From NCBI GenBank assembly GCA_022614915.1, contig JAKEHV010000268.1, positions 1 through 35,061 of the forward strand: a DNA stretch of 35,061 nt. Reading direction: 5' to 3'. Shown here one piece after another: positions 8,541 to 16,847 of the stretch. The translations under genes and the position numbers were made by a program. The notes beneath the pieces are model-generated. The model ran no database searches, was not told where the DNA came from, and saw only the letters and a program-made list of their open reading frames with translations. The number at the start of each line of letters is the position of its first letter. The stretch's first letter is position 1. The DNA is from Gemmataceae bacterium. Its GTDB lineage: Bacteria; Planctomycetota; Planctomycetia; Gemmatales; Gemmataceae.

Positions 8541-8723
8541 AGCTGCAAACATCTCCGGGCCTGGACAATTCCCTTGGCAAGCAGCTCGCTCCGCGAGTCG
8601 CTGGGACTCTCTGAAAGGGAGAACGGGCGGAATCCGCCGTTGCCGGGGATTCCGGATTATCCAGTGCCGCCGACTTTGCCATCCCTCCTTGGCAAGCTCC
8701 ATTTTACCAAAAAGTAGGGGGTG

Positions 8724-9182
8724 TCAAGGTTTCGGCCTCCCTCCGAAACCGCCAAGCTCCATAACGCGACGCCACTGCTCCGGGCTGACCGGGACGACCG
8801 AAAGCCGGCCCACGCGGACCAGGTCCCAAGTCCGAAGCAGTTTGTCTTCCTTAATTGTTTGTAATGTAAGAGGTTGCGCCCAACGCCGTGCAGCCTTCAC
8901 TTTGACGACGACTGACTTGGGATCGGCGCTGGCGGGGTCCGCCATGGGGCCTTCGAGGACTGTCATTTCGCCAACAATTGCGCGCACTTTGCCGGTATGG
9001 TAATAGAGCACCCGATCGCCTGACCGCACTGTTCGAAGGTATTTCCGGGCAAGATTATTTTCAATCCCGTCCCAAAGTGTCGTCTGGTCACGTTCCATGT
9101 CGTCATAGCTGTAATGGTCCGGCTCTTCCTTGAAAAGCCAGCCTCCCTGCGGTTTTTCCAGGGTTTCTTGACGTTTCGCCAT
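8724..9182 (-). CDS. EVE domain-containing protein
   Basis: 152 residues from the ATG at 9182 (MAKRQETLEKPQGGWLFK). The sequence covers a whole EVE domain: GGWLFKEEPDHYSYDDM at the start, TLWDGIENNLARKYLRTVRS, then GDRVLYYHTGKVRAIVGEM and the closing LVRVGRLSVVPVSPEQW. EVE is a PUA-like fold, related to YTH, that is thought to bind modified bases in DNA or RNA, so a nucleic-acid-modification reader is the likely role. The frame stays open upstream to 9347 and would add a hydrophobic segment, but a sigma-70-like promoter just before 9182 argues for the shorter start. The gene follows the thioredoxin-fold gene across a long intergenic gap and appears to be its own transcription unit. Confidence 0.9.
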   Translation of the reverse strand: MAKRQETLEKPQGGWLFKEEPDHYSYDDMERDQTTLWDGIENNLARKYLRTVRSGDRVLYYHTGKVRAIVGEMTVLEGPMADPASADPKSVVVKVKAARRWAQPLTLQTIKEDKLLRTWDLVRVGRLSVVPVSPEQWRRVMELGGFGGRPKP

Positions 9183-9217
9183 GATGACCCCAACGGCGAT
9201 GAAGCAAACGGCTGTTG

Positions 9218-9246
9218 ATGCTAGCAGGGCCAAGAGCGGTTCGCAA
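9218..9246 (-). promoter_or_regulatory. Candidate sigma-70-type promoter for the EVE-domain gene
   Basis: Read on the minus strand, TTGCGA (9246-9241) and TAGCAT (9223-9218) are separated by exactly 17 bp. Each hexamer matches four of six consensus bases. Transcription would start near 9211, about 29 nt before the chosen ATG. Confidence 0.35.
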
Positions 9247-9451
9247 GACCCTGATCGACTGAAAAATTCAGAAAATCGCGGCCCGCAGCTGCTCATAGGG
9301 TGTGGCAAGTTACTGCGCTTTGATTGCAATGTGCTGATTTGACACAACTAACAACATTCTAATAAGTTATGTCACCGCTGTCACTTTCGGCAATGGCGCT
9401 ATCTCAAACTCGTGGGATTCCGAGGCCAAAGGGGTATGACTATGCACGAGT

Positions 9452-9565
9452 TGGCAAGAACGAGTGTTTCTCGAATGGCAAGCTACTGTTAATAAATAGT
9501 TTATGGCAATTGCTCCGTTCTTGCCAACAGGGGTAAAATGTGGCAAGAACGAGCCGTTCTTGCCA
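9452..9565. repeat. Four alternating copies of TGGCAAGAACG
   Basis: TGGCAAGAACG occurs at 9452-9462 and 9541-9551 on the plus strand, and inverted at 9516-9526 and 9555-9565. The last two form a perfect 11-bp stem with a 3-nt loop; the middle pair can also fold, giving alternative hairpins. It may be a protein-binding array, a structured RNA, or the scar of a small element. Confidence 0.8.
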
Positions 9566-9613
9566 CTTGCAACGTCCACGAACTAAGCGAGAGAGAAAGA
9601 ACGCTCGGCAAAC

Positions 9614-9647
9614 AAAAAAACCGGGTTCGAGTCGCCTCGAACCCGGT
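9614..9647 (-). terminator. Rho-independent terminator of the thioredoxin-fold gene
   Basis: On the minus strand a 12-bp perfect stem (ACCGGGTTCGAG with its complement) around a 4-nt loop is followed by seven T residues (9620-9614). It lies about 22 nt beyond the stop codon at 9669. Confidence 0.85.
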
Positions 9648-9668
9648 GCGCGGGAGCCAGGGGGTAGC

Positions 9669-11552
9669 TTACAGCGCCTTTTTGAGCTCCGATTCCAGAT
9701 CGCCGACTTGCAACGTCCGATTCAGCACTCGGCCATCGCGGCCGACGAGAAACAAATTCGGCAAGCCATTGATGCCGTATTGGGTGGCGTAAGGGCTCGA
9801 CAGGCCGGTGCCGTCCTTGGGCGTCTGAAAAAGATGAATTCCCGGAGCTTGGACCTTCTGCAGGAACTTCGTGGCGTTCTCCGCCTTGTCGTCCAGGCTG
9901 ACGCACACGAGCTCCATGTCCTTGTTGCTGGCAGCCAAGCGCTTCAGCGTATCGAAGTCGCGGCTGCACACATCGACATAACTGGCCCAATAATACACAA
10001 CCACGACTTTGCCCTTGAGCTGAGCGATGTCGAAAGGAGCGCCGCCGCCTAAGCGCGGGCCGGCCAATTCCAGCGGTTGACCGACCAGGCTGAGCCTTTT
10101 CTTGGCGCCGCGCGCCTTCTCCGCCAGGAAATGGTCGGGGAAGTTGGTGTAAATCGCCTCGTAATTGCGCTTGGCTTCTTCGTCCTTACCGCTGTACTCG
10201 CTACCCATTGCCACGGTGTGCAGCGCTTCGGGCGTGTCGTCGGCCTTGGGATAGGCCTTAGTGAACTGGAGCAGCTTTTCGTGCCATTCCGCGTGCATCT
10301 TGGTCGCTTCCTGCTCCGTCTTCGCGCTGGCCAGCTTGGGGGTGTAAATGGCCAAGAGTTCGCGATAGGCGGCGAAGCCAGCCATGTTGCTGCCGGCCAG
10401 GTTCTTTTCGAAGTGGGCGCGGAATTGACCGAGGCGGGCCAGAGATTCTTCGCTGCCCGCTTGGGCGCTGGCGCTTAAGTTATCGCAAATCTGCTTGTAC
10501 CAATTCTCGCGTTCCTCAGCCTTTACTACTTGCAGAATGTTCTCGACAATCTTCACGCGCTGCAAGTTATAGGCCTGAACCGCTTTGTCCACTTTGGGCG
10601 TCAAAAGCGGTTCGGGAGCGGCTTTGTCGAGCGCATCGAGCGCTGTCAACAATTGCTGAAGCTGCGGGTTGGCGCCGACCACCTGAATGCTCGGGTTGTC
10701 GTAGGGGTCAGAGAAGCCGGGGGTGGGCGCGTCCGCGAGCCGCCAGGACAGGCCGACTTGGATCATCTCGCCGGTTTGAATCCAATCATGTTTCTTGTCG
10801 GCGCCTTCGTAAAGGATGGCGCGGCTGGAATACTTGATGAGGTCCTGCTCGGCGCCGATCGCCTCGGCGGGCACGCAGCTGGGCGTGGCGGCTTCGACGT
10901 GTTGGAAGCGGGCTTTTTCCAGGCCGGGCAGTTTCGCCAAAGCCGCCTGGAACTTGGCCGCCGCGCCTTTTTGCAGTTGCGTCAGGCGCTGCACTTGGGC
11001 GGCGGGCAGTTTCAAGGCCTTCATCTCGGCCTCGGTGATGAACAGCGCCTGCAGCCGGGCGAAATCGCGCTGGGCCAATGCATGAAACACTTCCTGGGCC
11101 GCTTCTTCGGACGAGATCAGACGCCAGACGTCGATCTTGCCGTCTTCGTTTGTGTCCACGCCCCACTTCATGCCGCCGTTGTTCAGCCAGCGAAACTGGT
11201 CCTTGGACTGGTTGAAGTTGCTGTCGATTTCGCGCAGCACTTCCTGTCCGTCCTTGTAATAGGACCAGACGTCCACTTTCTCGTCGCCGTTGGAATCGAA
11301 GAAACGGCGCAGCGGCTGCTTCTTGCCATCGAGAATGAGCCAGCCATTGGAGCCTTTGCGCATGCCGCTCACGCCCTTGACCTCGCAGTCTTTCATTTCT
11401 TCCGCCGTGGGCGTGCTGATGCTAACGTCCGCATACTGGGGTTGGACGGCCAGGGCTTGGGCCACGGTGGGAGGCGGGGCCGCGGATGCTAAAGCGCCGG
11501 CCGCAAGCACGCAACCGCTCAAGAAGCCGCGAATGAAGATCGTGCGCGTCAT
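9669..11552 (-). CDS. Exported thioredoxin-fold (TlpA/AhpC-like) protein without a CXXC active site
   Basis: 627 residues; the ATG at 11552 follows AAAGGAG at good spacing and opens a signal peptide (GFLSGCVLAAGALASAA). Two EF-hand-like acidic loops lie at residues 86-96 (DSNGDEKVDVW) and 133-143 (DTNEDGKIDVW), suggesting calcium binding. A long helical middle region ends in a TPR-like stretch (YPKADDTPEALHTVAM). The C-terminal 125 residues form a thioredoxin fold: KGKVVVVYYWASYVDVC aligns with the usual WATWCGPC, and GLPNLFLV supplies the cis-proline. The first cysteine is replaced by V526 while C529 remains, so ordinary dithiol exchange is not possible. A structural, chaperone-like or peroxiredoxin-like role is open. 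It acts outside the cytoplasm. The gene is monocistronic with its own terminator. Confidence 0.85.
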   Translation of the reverse strand: MTRTIFIRGFLSGCVLAAGALASAAPPPTVAQALAVQPQYADVSISTPTAEEMKDCEVKGVSGMRKGSNGWLILDGKKQPLRRFFDSNGDEKVDVWSYYKDGQEVLREIDSNFNQSKDQFRWLNNGGMKWGVDTNEDGKIDVWRLISSEEAAQEVFHALAQRDFARLQALFITEAEMKALKLPAAQVQRLTQLQKGAAAKFQAALAKLPGLEKARFQHVEAATPSCVPAEAIGAEQDLIKYSSRAILYEGADKKHDWIQTGEMIQVGLSWRLADAPTPGFSDPYDNPSIQVVGANPQLQQLLTALDALDKAAPEPLLTPKVDKAVQAYNLQRVKIVENILQVVKAEERENWYKQICDNLSASAQAGSEESLARLGQFRAHFEKNLAGSNMAGFAAYRELLAIYTPKLASAKTEQEATKMHAEWHEKLLQFTKAYPKADDTPEALHTVAMGSEYSGKDEEAKRNYEAIYTNFPDHFLAEKARGAKKRLSLVGQPLELAGPRLGGGAPFDIAQLKGKVVVVYYWASYVDVCSRDFDTLKRLAASNKDMELVCVSLDDKAENATKFLQKVQAPGIHLFQTPKDGTGLSSPYATQYGINGLPNLFLVGRDGRVLNRTLQVGDLESELKKAL

Positions 11553-12002
11553 GGCTGTCTCCTTTCCTCGACTGGACGGCTCTAAAAGGCCTTCCTGCCA
11601 ACAAGGCGCATGGACTCCCCTTACATCGGCAACCCGAACAAGCGTTATTGAAAGCAAAGGCGGAAAAGGCGGCAGAGGAGCCGCGAGGGTCCACTCAAAT
11701 CGCCATCAATGGCTGGGTTGTCCGGAATTGTCCGGAAAGTTTTCTCCACAACACCTTGCCCAAAAAGGAGTAACGGAAATGGTGGACAAGCACGTCAAGT
11801 GGCGGTATGTCCGCCATTCTTAGAGGGTGTTTTGGTGCAACTCAAAAGCAGACTTCGGCTTAATTCCGGACATTGCGCTTCTCCTAGCGCTATATCCGGA
11901 ATCTGCTTTCAGCGAAAACAGACCGCTTGGTGACGCGTCGAGCACGGATTTCATGACTGCACTTGTAGTATTCGTCCTCGACCGGAATTCAAGAAAATGT
12001 CA
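11553..12002. other. Intergenic region without a recognised gene
   Basis: About 450 bp. Tandem TTGTCCGGAA copies lie near 11713-11733, with related TCCGGACA and TCCGGAAT words further on. A possible 14-codon reading frame sits at 11779-11823. No promoter is clear. It may hold decayed sequence. Confidence 0.5.
11779..11823 (+). CDS. Possible 14-residue small ORF with a strong ribosome binding site
   Basis: ATG at 11779 is preceded by AAAAAGGAG at eight-base spacing and encodes MVDKHVKWRYVRHS, then TAG. The ribosome binding site is better than those of several large genes here. Nothing else supports expression, and a peptide this short cannot be assigned. It could also be the decayed start of a lost gene. 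Confidence 0.2.
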   Translation: MVDKHVKWRYVRHS

Positions 12003-12209
12003 TCAAATTTGATGGCGAATCAGGCGCACAATTCTTCCCGCGGCCTTCGTTTTTCCCGGCCTAAGCGCCGGTGACAGACGATAGTCGGCTTTGATTCGAA
12101 TTCCAGCCGATTCGAGCAATTGGCGGATTTGCTGAACTTCTTCGAGCTTTTTTACATCGACCGCCGAATTAGATTCAGCGATCTTTTTTGCATCCAAAAC
12201 GGGGGTCAT
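12003..12209 (-). CDS. Small basic protein coupled to the SDH-type protease
   Basis: 68 residues. Its ATG overlaps the stop of the upstream protease gene in an ATGA arrangement (12206-12209), the usual sign of translational coupling. The sequence starts MTPVLDAKKIAESNSAVDVK, has a helical middle (KLEEVQQIRQLLESAGI) and a basic end (PGKTKAAGRIVRLIRHQI). There is no signal peptide or membrane segment. I do not recognise the family. Tight coupling suggests a partner, inhibitor, adaptor or substrate of the protease; which one cannot be told from the sequence. Confidence 0.7.
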   Translation of the reverse strand: MTPVLDAKKIAESNSAVDVKKLEEVQQIRQLLESAGIRIKADYRLSPALRPGKTKAAGRIVRLIRHQI

Positions 12210-13105
12210 AGTTCCGCTCCTTTGGCCTTCAAACAGACACCGCTTGTGTGGACCACGCCATAAATGCTTATCTTCGACATATAATCGGAGAGAAACTCGT
12301 GGTAGTCGCGGATAAACCTGCTCAATTCCGGGTCGCTGCCGAAATCGTCAATTCTGAGATTCAATTCTCTTCGCAGGACTTCCATCGGAATCGGCCGACC
12401 GTGCGAATGCCACCTTTGGTGGTCCATTAGTTTCTGAGCGATCTCGAGCGCACGTTTTTCGCGCATTTCCGCTGTGACTGGTTTTTTTTGCGTTTCGGTC
12501 ACGCCCCAGTCCTTGAACTTGTACTTTGCCAACCACTCCTTGAGCAACGTATTGGACAGTTCGCGAGCTTCCTCGAAACTGTGTAATTCCGCAAGATCAA
12601 GCTGCTGTAACAAAACCATTTCCGCAGTCGTAATCTCGCCGTTTTCCGCTCGTTGCTTGAGCCGCTCGAACTGCACTAAGTACGAGAGTGCCGGCACCAG
12701 CTTGTCGTTCTTTTGGACTTGCGGATCAATCGGGCCAAGGCATGAGAAGTAATCCATCAAGATCCGGTCGCCTGACATGGCGAACACGGTGCCTGCTGAC
12801 ATTGCCCGATTGGCAACAATCATCGACACTTCAGAATAATGATAGCGGATCGTGTTTACCATCCGCTCCACCACCTCGATGACGCCGCCATCGGTGTCCA
12901 ACAAAATCGCTAGCCCCTTTTGAAGTCCTCCTTGTTTTTGTTTTCTAGACTCAATTGCCTCGCGAACAGCCGAATCCAAACCCGCAAAAAGTGGGCCGAC
13001 GATTGCCATTGCGTCAGCGCTGAGTTTCTTTTCGATTTCGCCGGCCAGCCGATCGAGTTGCGTTTCGACAAACACATCAACGCGAAGTCTTTTGGCTTCC
13101 GCCAT
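12206..13105 (-). CDS. SDH-family Clp-fold serine proteinase
   Basis: 299 residues; the ATG at 13105 has AAGGAG six bases upstream. The core matches the serine dehydrogenase proteinase (SDH_sah) family, which shares the ClpP/crotonase fold with SppA-type peptidases: AILLDTDGGVIEVVERMV, then MIVANRAMSAGTVFAMSGD with candidate catalytic S103, then DYFSCLGPIDPQV. Helical regions flank the core and no signal peptide is seen, so it is probably cytoplasmic. The C-terminal third (HSHGRPIPMEVLRRELNLRI) is also typical of the family. It forms an operon with the 68-residue gene. Both genes look richer in A+T than the flanking permease and thioredoxin-fold genes, which may point to transfer. The physiological substrate of the family is poorly defined. 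Confidence 0.85.
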   Translation of the reverse strand: MAEAKRLRVDVFVETQLDRLAGEIEKKLSADAMAIVGPLFAGLDSAVREAIESRKQKQGGLQKGLAILLDTDGGVIEVVERMVNTIRYHYSEVSMIVANRAMSAGTVFAMSGDRILMDYFSCLGPIDPQVQKNDKLVPALSYLVQFERLKQRAENGEITTAEMVLLQQLDLAELHSFEEARELSNTLLKEWLAKYKFKDWGVTETQKKPVTAEMREKRALEIAQKLMDHQRWHSHGRPIPMEVLRRELNLRIDDFGSDPELSRFIRDYHEFLSDYMSKISIYGVVHTSGVCLKAKGAEL

Positions 13106-13297
13106 GGTTGACTCCTTAACTCTATCCTATTCTTGTGTCACGACCGAGAAAGTCCAGTCAAAACCGAGCAACGGTCACGAGTGTGAACGACGGCAGCTTT
13201 CAAGCTTGCTGACTTCGGCTGTCTTGAAGTGGTGAGCCGCTGTTCTGCTCTATATCGGTCCTTTGGGAATCAGCGCGAAAGTCATGTCACTTTTGGC

Positions 13298-15094
13298 CTA
13301 CTCCCCTTGCGCGCTCGTCCGCCCCAGCGCCACGTCGAACTCACTTAATAGTGGAATCAGCATCGCCGCCAGCGTGAACCCGAACGCGCCGCCGGTCACC
13401 AAGAAGGGAATCAAGGGATCGGTGGACTCGCGCATGCCGGGCCGGCCAACGATGATGTTGGTCACGCTGTAGAAAACGGCGAAGGGACACGCCCAACTTG
13501 CCAACGACAAGGCGCCGCTGGGACGCGTGCCATTCAATACCCAATACAGCCCGCCGATCCCCGTGAAGATGAACGCGATGAAGCTCAGCCATTGATTCTC
13601 GAAACGGCTGTTGATCAGGATCAGGTAGATGCAAACGAGCGTGCCAATGGACAAAAAGAAAACCGTTCCCAACGTGTTTAGGATTGCCATCTGGCTATTC
13701 TGATGGCGCAGGGCGACGTGCAGTCCCAAAACCATCGCGAAGGTGAAAAGGATCATGGTGGCCAACGAGATGCACAGGAAAGATTCGAGGTTCTTGCCAA
13801 ACAACATTTCCGGATGACCCGGCGGCGGCGAGGCCAACAGGCCGCGAAACGCGTACACCGCCGTCAAGATAAGGGGCGGCAGCAAGAATTCCTTCACATT
13901 GTAGAGGATGCCCCAGAGTTTGCCGAAAATGAACTCGCGCGGCGTGAGGTCGGTGACGAGCAAGAGGTCAAGGGCGCCCAGGTCGCGCTCATTGGTGATG
14001 GCGGTGACGGCCTGGGCGGCGACGAGCAGCATGCTGAGGATGCCGATGGGGACGAGGCCGCGCGCCGCCGCCCAGTCGCCGAGCCCAGCGGTGAACGCAA
14101 AATAACAGATGAGCGCAAAAACCGCGAAATACGCGACTTTGACCATCAAGGGACGCCGACCATAAGCGCGGGTGGCGATTTCGCGCCACAGAATCGGGTT
14201 GACCCAAACGTCACGGACCGGGCCCGGCGCGGCATGCGCTTTGGCGCGGTCGATTTCCTCCTGCGCTTTCTCCGCTTCCTCGCGTTGGATGATGGGCTCG
14301 CCGGCCGGGTTCCAGACGCGCAGCTTCCAAACGCCGACGCCATTGAGGATCAATGTCAAGAAGAGCATGGTGCCCGCGAATCCGTAGGCGGCGGGAATCG
14401 GACTAGTATTGTCCAAGGGATCGACAACCTTTTGCAAAGCCAGGAAAGGTTGCAGCCAAGCTTGCAGGTTTGCGACGGCGTCGTGCGAGATCGAACCGAT
14501 GAAGAGCGGCAACAGCGCGAGGGCCTGCACCAGGCAAAGATACAGCACCAAGAACAAAGACGTGAGCGCTAGCGCTTGAAAGGTCTTCTCCCGCCACAGG
14601 GCGACCAGACCGCCGAGCGAGCCGGCCGCCAGTCCCGTCATGGCCAAAACCAAGAGCGCCTCGACGATTTGCGCCGGCGCGATCCCCCCCAAGAGCAACA
14701 GCAACGCCAACAAGGGTGCGGTGCCCGCTAAGAACAGCACTAATTGCAGAAGGCTGCCGAGCAATTTGCCGAGCACGATTTCATAATTCCGCATGTCTGT
14801 CAATAAGAGCAAGACGAACGTGCGTCGATCCTTCTCCTGCGCGATGGCGCTGGCGGCCGTCAAGGCCGCGAAGAACAAGACGAGCAGCAACTGAACGTAA
14901 GTGAGGAGTTGGAAAGACAAGAGGCCGAAGCGGGCCTGATCGCCCAGGGTCGCGGGCTGTCGCCAGCCGACGCTGGTCTGCCAGATGGTGAGGAGCAGCA
15001 CCCACAGACCGCCCAGATAGACGGAGCGCATGAGGTAATGCCGGGACCGCCGCGGCAACGTCAGCCATTCGCGGCCAAAAATCGGACCTAGCAT
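13298..15094 (-). CDS. ABC-2 type transporter permease, double-length
   Basis: 598 residues with about twelve predicted transmembrane helices. It begins MLGPIFGREWLTLPRRSRHY, typical of ABC-2 permeases. The signature 'E+D..T..LLL.TD...+EIVLGKL' appears twice: EKDRRTFVLLLLTDMRN at about residues 88-104, and NERDLGALDLLLVTDLTP in the second half, each followed by GKL and a long helix. The protein therefore looks like two permease halves joined by a charged linker (about 270-300). It would sit in the inner membrane and export an unknown substrate with a separate ATPase. No ATPase gene is adjacent, since the next gene upstream is threonine synthase beyond a repeat. No ribosome binding site precedes the ATG. 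Confidence 0.85.
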   Translation of the reverse strand: MLGPIFGREWLTLPRRSRHYLMRSVYLGGLWVLLLTIWQTSVGWRQPATLGDQARFGLLSFQLLTYVQLLLVLFFAALTAASAIAQEKDRRTFVLLLLTDMRNYEIVLGKLLGSLLQLVLFLAGTAPLLALLLLLGGIAPAQIVEALLVLAMTGLAAGSLGGLVALWREKTFQALALTSLFLVLYLCLVQALALLPLFIGSISHDAVANLQAWLQPFLALQKVVDPLDNTSPIPAAYGFAGTMLFLTLILNGVGVWKLRVWNPAGEPIIQREEAEKAQEEIDRAKAHAAPGPVRDVWVNPILWREIATRAYGRRPLMVKVAYFAVFALICYFAFTAGLGDWAAARGLVPIGILSMLLVAAQAVTAITNERDLGALDLLLVTDLTPREFIFGKLWGILYNVKEFLLPPLILTAVYAFRGLLASPPPGHPEMLFGKNLESFLCISLATMILFTFAMVLGLHVALRHQNSQMAILNTLGTVFFLSIGTLVCIYLILINSRFENQWLSFIAFIFTGIGGLYWVLNGTRPSGALSLASWACPFAVFYSVTNIIVGRPGMRESTDPLIPFLVTGGAFGFTLAAMLIPLLSEFDVALGRTSAQGE

Positions 15095-15230
15095 TGAGTG
15101 CGCTCGACCATGGGATCTTGCCGGGGGATGCTTTGACTACGCAAGCGGTGGAAGCATCGTTCGTTCAATCCCCTTTTTGTAGGTCGCTCTCCGACCGAGA
15201 CAATGTAAAACAGACGGTGAATTTTGAATC

Positions 15231-15330
15231 ACCGCGGAGGCGCGGAGGAACGCAGAGAGAAACGAAACTAGCAAGTGAAGAGTTCTCTTTCTTCTTCTTA
15301 CTCTGCGGTCCTCTGCGCCTCTGCGGTTTT
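15231..15330. repeat. Dispersed palindromic repeat with GCGGAGGCGC-type arms
   Basis: The left arm (15231-15260, beginning ACCGCGGAGGCGCGGAGG) and right arm (15301-15330, containing CCTCTGCGCCTCTGCGGT) are imperfect inverted copies about 40 bp apart. This family, recognisable as 'ACCGCAGAGGCGCAGAGGACGCAGAG', is common between genes in many bacterial phyla. It separates the permease and thrC genes. Confidence 0.75.
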
Positions 15331-15337
15331 TCTGAAA

Positions 15338-16729
15338 TCATGAGTACAGTTCGATCGCCTTGATGATGTCGTCCAGATCATTCGGCACTTGCACCGCACG
15401 GTTCGCGAAGGTGGCTCGACGCACGCCGCGATGGCCGAGCACTTCGTCAAACGTCTTCTGGTCCGTGCTGTGGTAGGCAACGGTCGCGGTCGGGTCCTTG
15501 AGTTGATGGCCGGTGAGGATGCACACCACGCGCTCGCCGGCGGCGATGACGCCTTCGCGGCGAAGCTTGCGCGTGCCGGCGACGCTGGCCGCGGACGCCG
15601 GCTCGCACCCCAAGCCGCCGGCGCCGACTTTGGCCTTGGCGTCGAGGATTTCTTGATCGCTGACTTCGCGGACCACGCCGCCGCAGCGTTCGAGCGCCCT
15701 TAGCGCCTTAGGCAGGTTGACCGGATGGTTGATCTCGATGGCGCTGGCGATGGTCGCTGCCCGGATCTTTTCCGCGTCCAAGCCTTGGTAATAGCCGTCG
15801 ATCAACTTTTCGTCGGTCCGGCCGTTGTTCCAGCGGACGCCGAAGCGCTCGTACAACTGGAAGAACGTGTTTGCTCCGGCGGCATTGATGACCGCCAGGC
15901 GCGGCACTTTGGTGAGCAGGCCCAAGTCCGCCAGCTCGCCGAACGCCTTGCCGAACGCGCTGACGTTGCCGAGATTGCCGCCCGGCACCACGATCCAATC
16001 GGGCGGCTGCCAGCGCAGCGCTTCCAGCACGCGGAACATGATAGTCTTCTGCCCTTCGAGGCGGAATGGATTGATGCTGTTGACAAGATAGATTCCCAGC
16101 TTGCGGGCTACTTGTTGCACGCGCTGCATGGCGTCGTCGAAGTCGCCGGCAATTTGCACGGTCAGAGCGCCGTGATCGAGGGCTTGGGCCAGTTTGCCGT
16201 AGGAGATCTTGCCGCTGCCAATGAAGATGATGGCCCGCATGAGGCCGGTGGCGGAGCAGAAAACGGCGAGCGATGCGCTGGTGTTGCCCGTGGAGGCACA
16301 GGCGGCGCGGCGGGCGCCGGCCAGGCGTGCGTGCGTGAACGCCGCCGTCATGCCGTTGTCCTTGAAGCTGCCCGAGGGATTCATGCCCTCGTATTGCAAG
16401 AAGAGGCAGCCCGCGTTCAAGCCCACGTACTGCGCCACGCCGTCGGCGCGTTGCAGGATGGTTTGCCCCTCGCCGATGGTCATCACCTTGTCCGGCGGCG
16501 CGAACGGCAATAGCTCGTGAAAGCGCCACACGCCGCTGAAGTGCAACGGATTGCCACGCTCGGCCCATTTCATTTCAAAATCACGCAGCGCGGCAGGCGG
16601 CTGCAACTTGCCCCAGTCATACGCCACGTCCATGAGGCCGCCGCAGCGCGGACAGACGAACGACGTATCGTCCAAGGCGGCGGTCGCGCCGCAAGTGGGT
16701 CGAATACAGCGTTGAAAGATGGCTTCCAT
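15338..16729 (-). CDS. thrC: Threonine synthase
   Basis: 463 residues; the ATG at 16729 follows GGGAG at nine-base spacing. It converts O-phospho-L-homoserine to threonine with pyridoxal phosphate, the last step of threonine synthesis, in the cytoplasm. The N-terminus carries a zinc-ribbon-like C8/C13 and C26/C29 pattern, seen in many long bacterial threonine synthases. The PLP lysine is K123 in [21 protein letters not shown] and the [14 protein letters not shown] phosphate-binding loop follow, with a C-terminal [14 protein letters not shown] segment. The length fits the class. A long palindrome lies upstream and a dispersed repeat directly downstream, so it is probably transcribed alone. A related PLP-dependent lyase is the only serious alternative. 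Confidence 0.93.
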   Translation of the reverse strand: MEAIFQRCIRPTCGATAALDDTSFVCPRCGGLMDVAYDWGKLQPPAALRDFEMKWAERGNPLHFSGVWRFHELLPFAPPDKVMTIGEGQTILQRADGVAQYVGLNAGCLFLQYEGMNPSGSFKDNGMTAAFTHARLAGARRAACASTGNTSASLAVFCSATGLMRAIIFIGSGKISYGKLAQALDHGALTVQIAGDFDDAMQRVQQVARKLGIYLVNSINPFRLEGQKTIMFRVLEALRWQPPDWIVVPGGNLGNVSAFGKAFGELADLGLLTKVPRLAVINAAGANTFFQLYERFGVRWNNGRTDEKLIDGYYQGLDAEKIRAATIASAIEINHPVNLPKALRALERCGGVVREVSDQEILDAKAKVGAGGLGCEPASAASVAGTRKLRREGVIAAGERVVCILTGHQLKDPTATVAYHSTDQKTFDEVLGHRGVRRATFANRAVQVPNDLDDIIKAIELYS

Positions 16730-16783
16730 TCGCCCAACTCCCGGTGTTGATTTATGGTTTTTTGAGGCAGTGTTAATCTTTTG

Positions 16784-16847
16784 ACACTAGCCCGACGCGC
16801 GAGCGAGGGACCACTAAAAGTCCCTCGCTCGCGCGTCGGGCTAGTGT
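16784..16847. repeat. Perfect 28-bp inverted repeat, first copy of a dispersed element
   Basis: Arms at 16784-16811 and 16820-16847 are exact inverted copies around an 8-nt loop; each contains CTAGCCCGACGCGCGAGCG. One arm recurs identically at 31063-31090. The size, dispersal and absence of coding content suggest a REP-like or MITE-like element. Confidence 0.9.

Larger units (their letters stand above)
9183..9668. other. Intergenic region between the EVE and thioredoxin-fold genes
   Basis: About 490 bp with no convincing gene. It holds the EVE promoter candidate, four copies of an 11-bp motif in alternating orientation (9452-9565), and the terminator of the upstream thioredoxin-fold gene. 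The part around 9350-9510 is richer in A+T than the flanking genes. Confidence 0.6.

Noticed and set aside
9621-9646. tRNA T-arm-like sequence GGTTCGAG
   Set aside because: It is one half of a perfect 12-bp hairpin followed by a T-run, and no acceptor, D or anticodon arms surround it. It is a terminator.
10530-11492. 320-codon open frame on the plus strand inside the thioredoxin-fold gene
   Set aside because: Antisense to a gene with signal peptide, ribosome binding site and terminator; no independent support.
13629-13646. Second sigma-54-like TGGCACG site on the minus strand
   Set aside because: Inside the permease gene, and the GG to GC spacing is not ten bases.
13703-14572. 289-codon open frame on the plus strand inside the permease gene
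   Set aside because: Antisense to a multi-spanning membrane protein with clear motifs; the translated product is a charged low-complexity sequence with no family signature.
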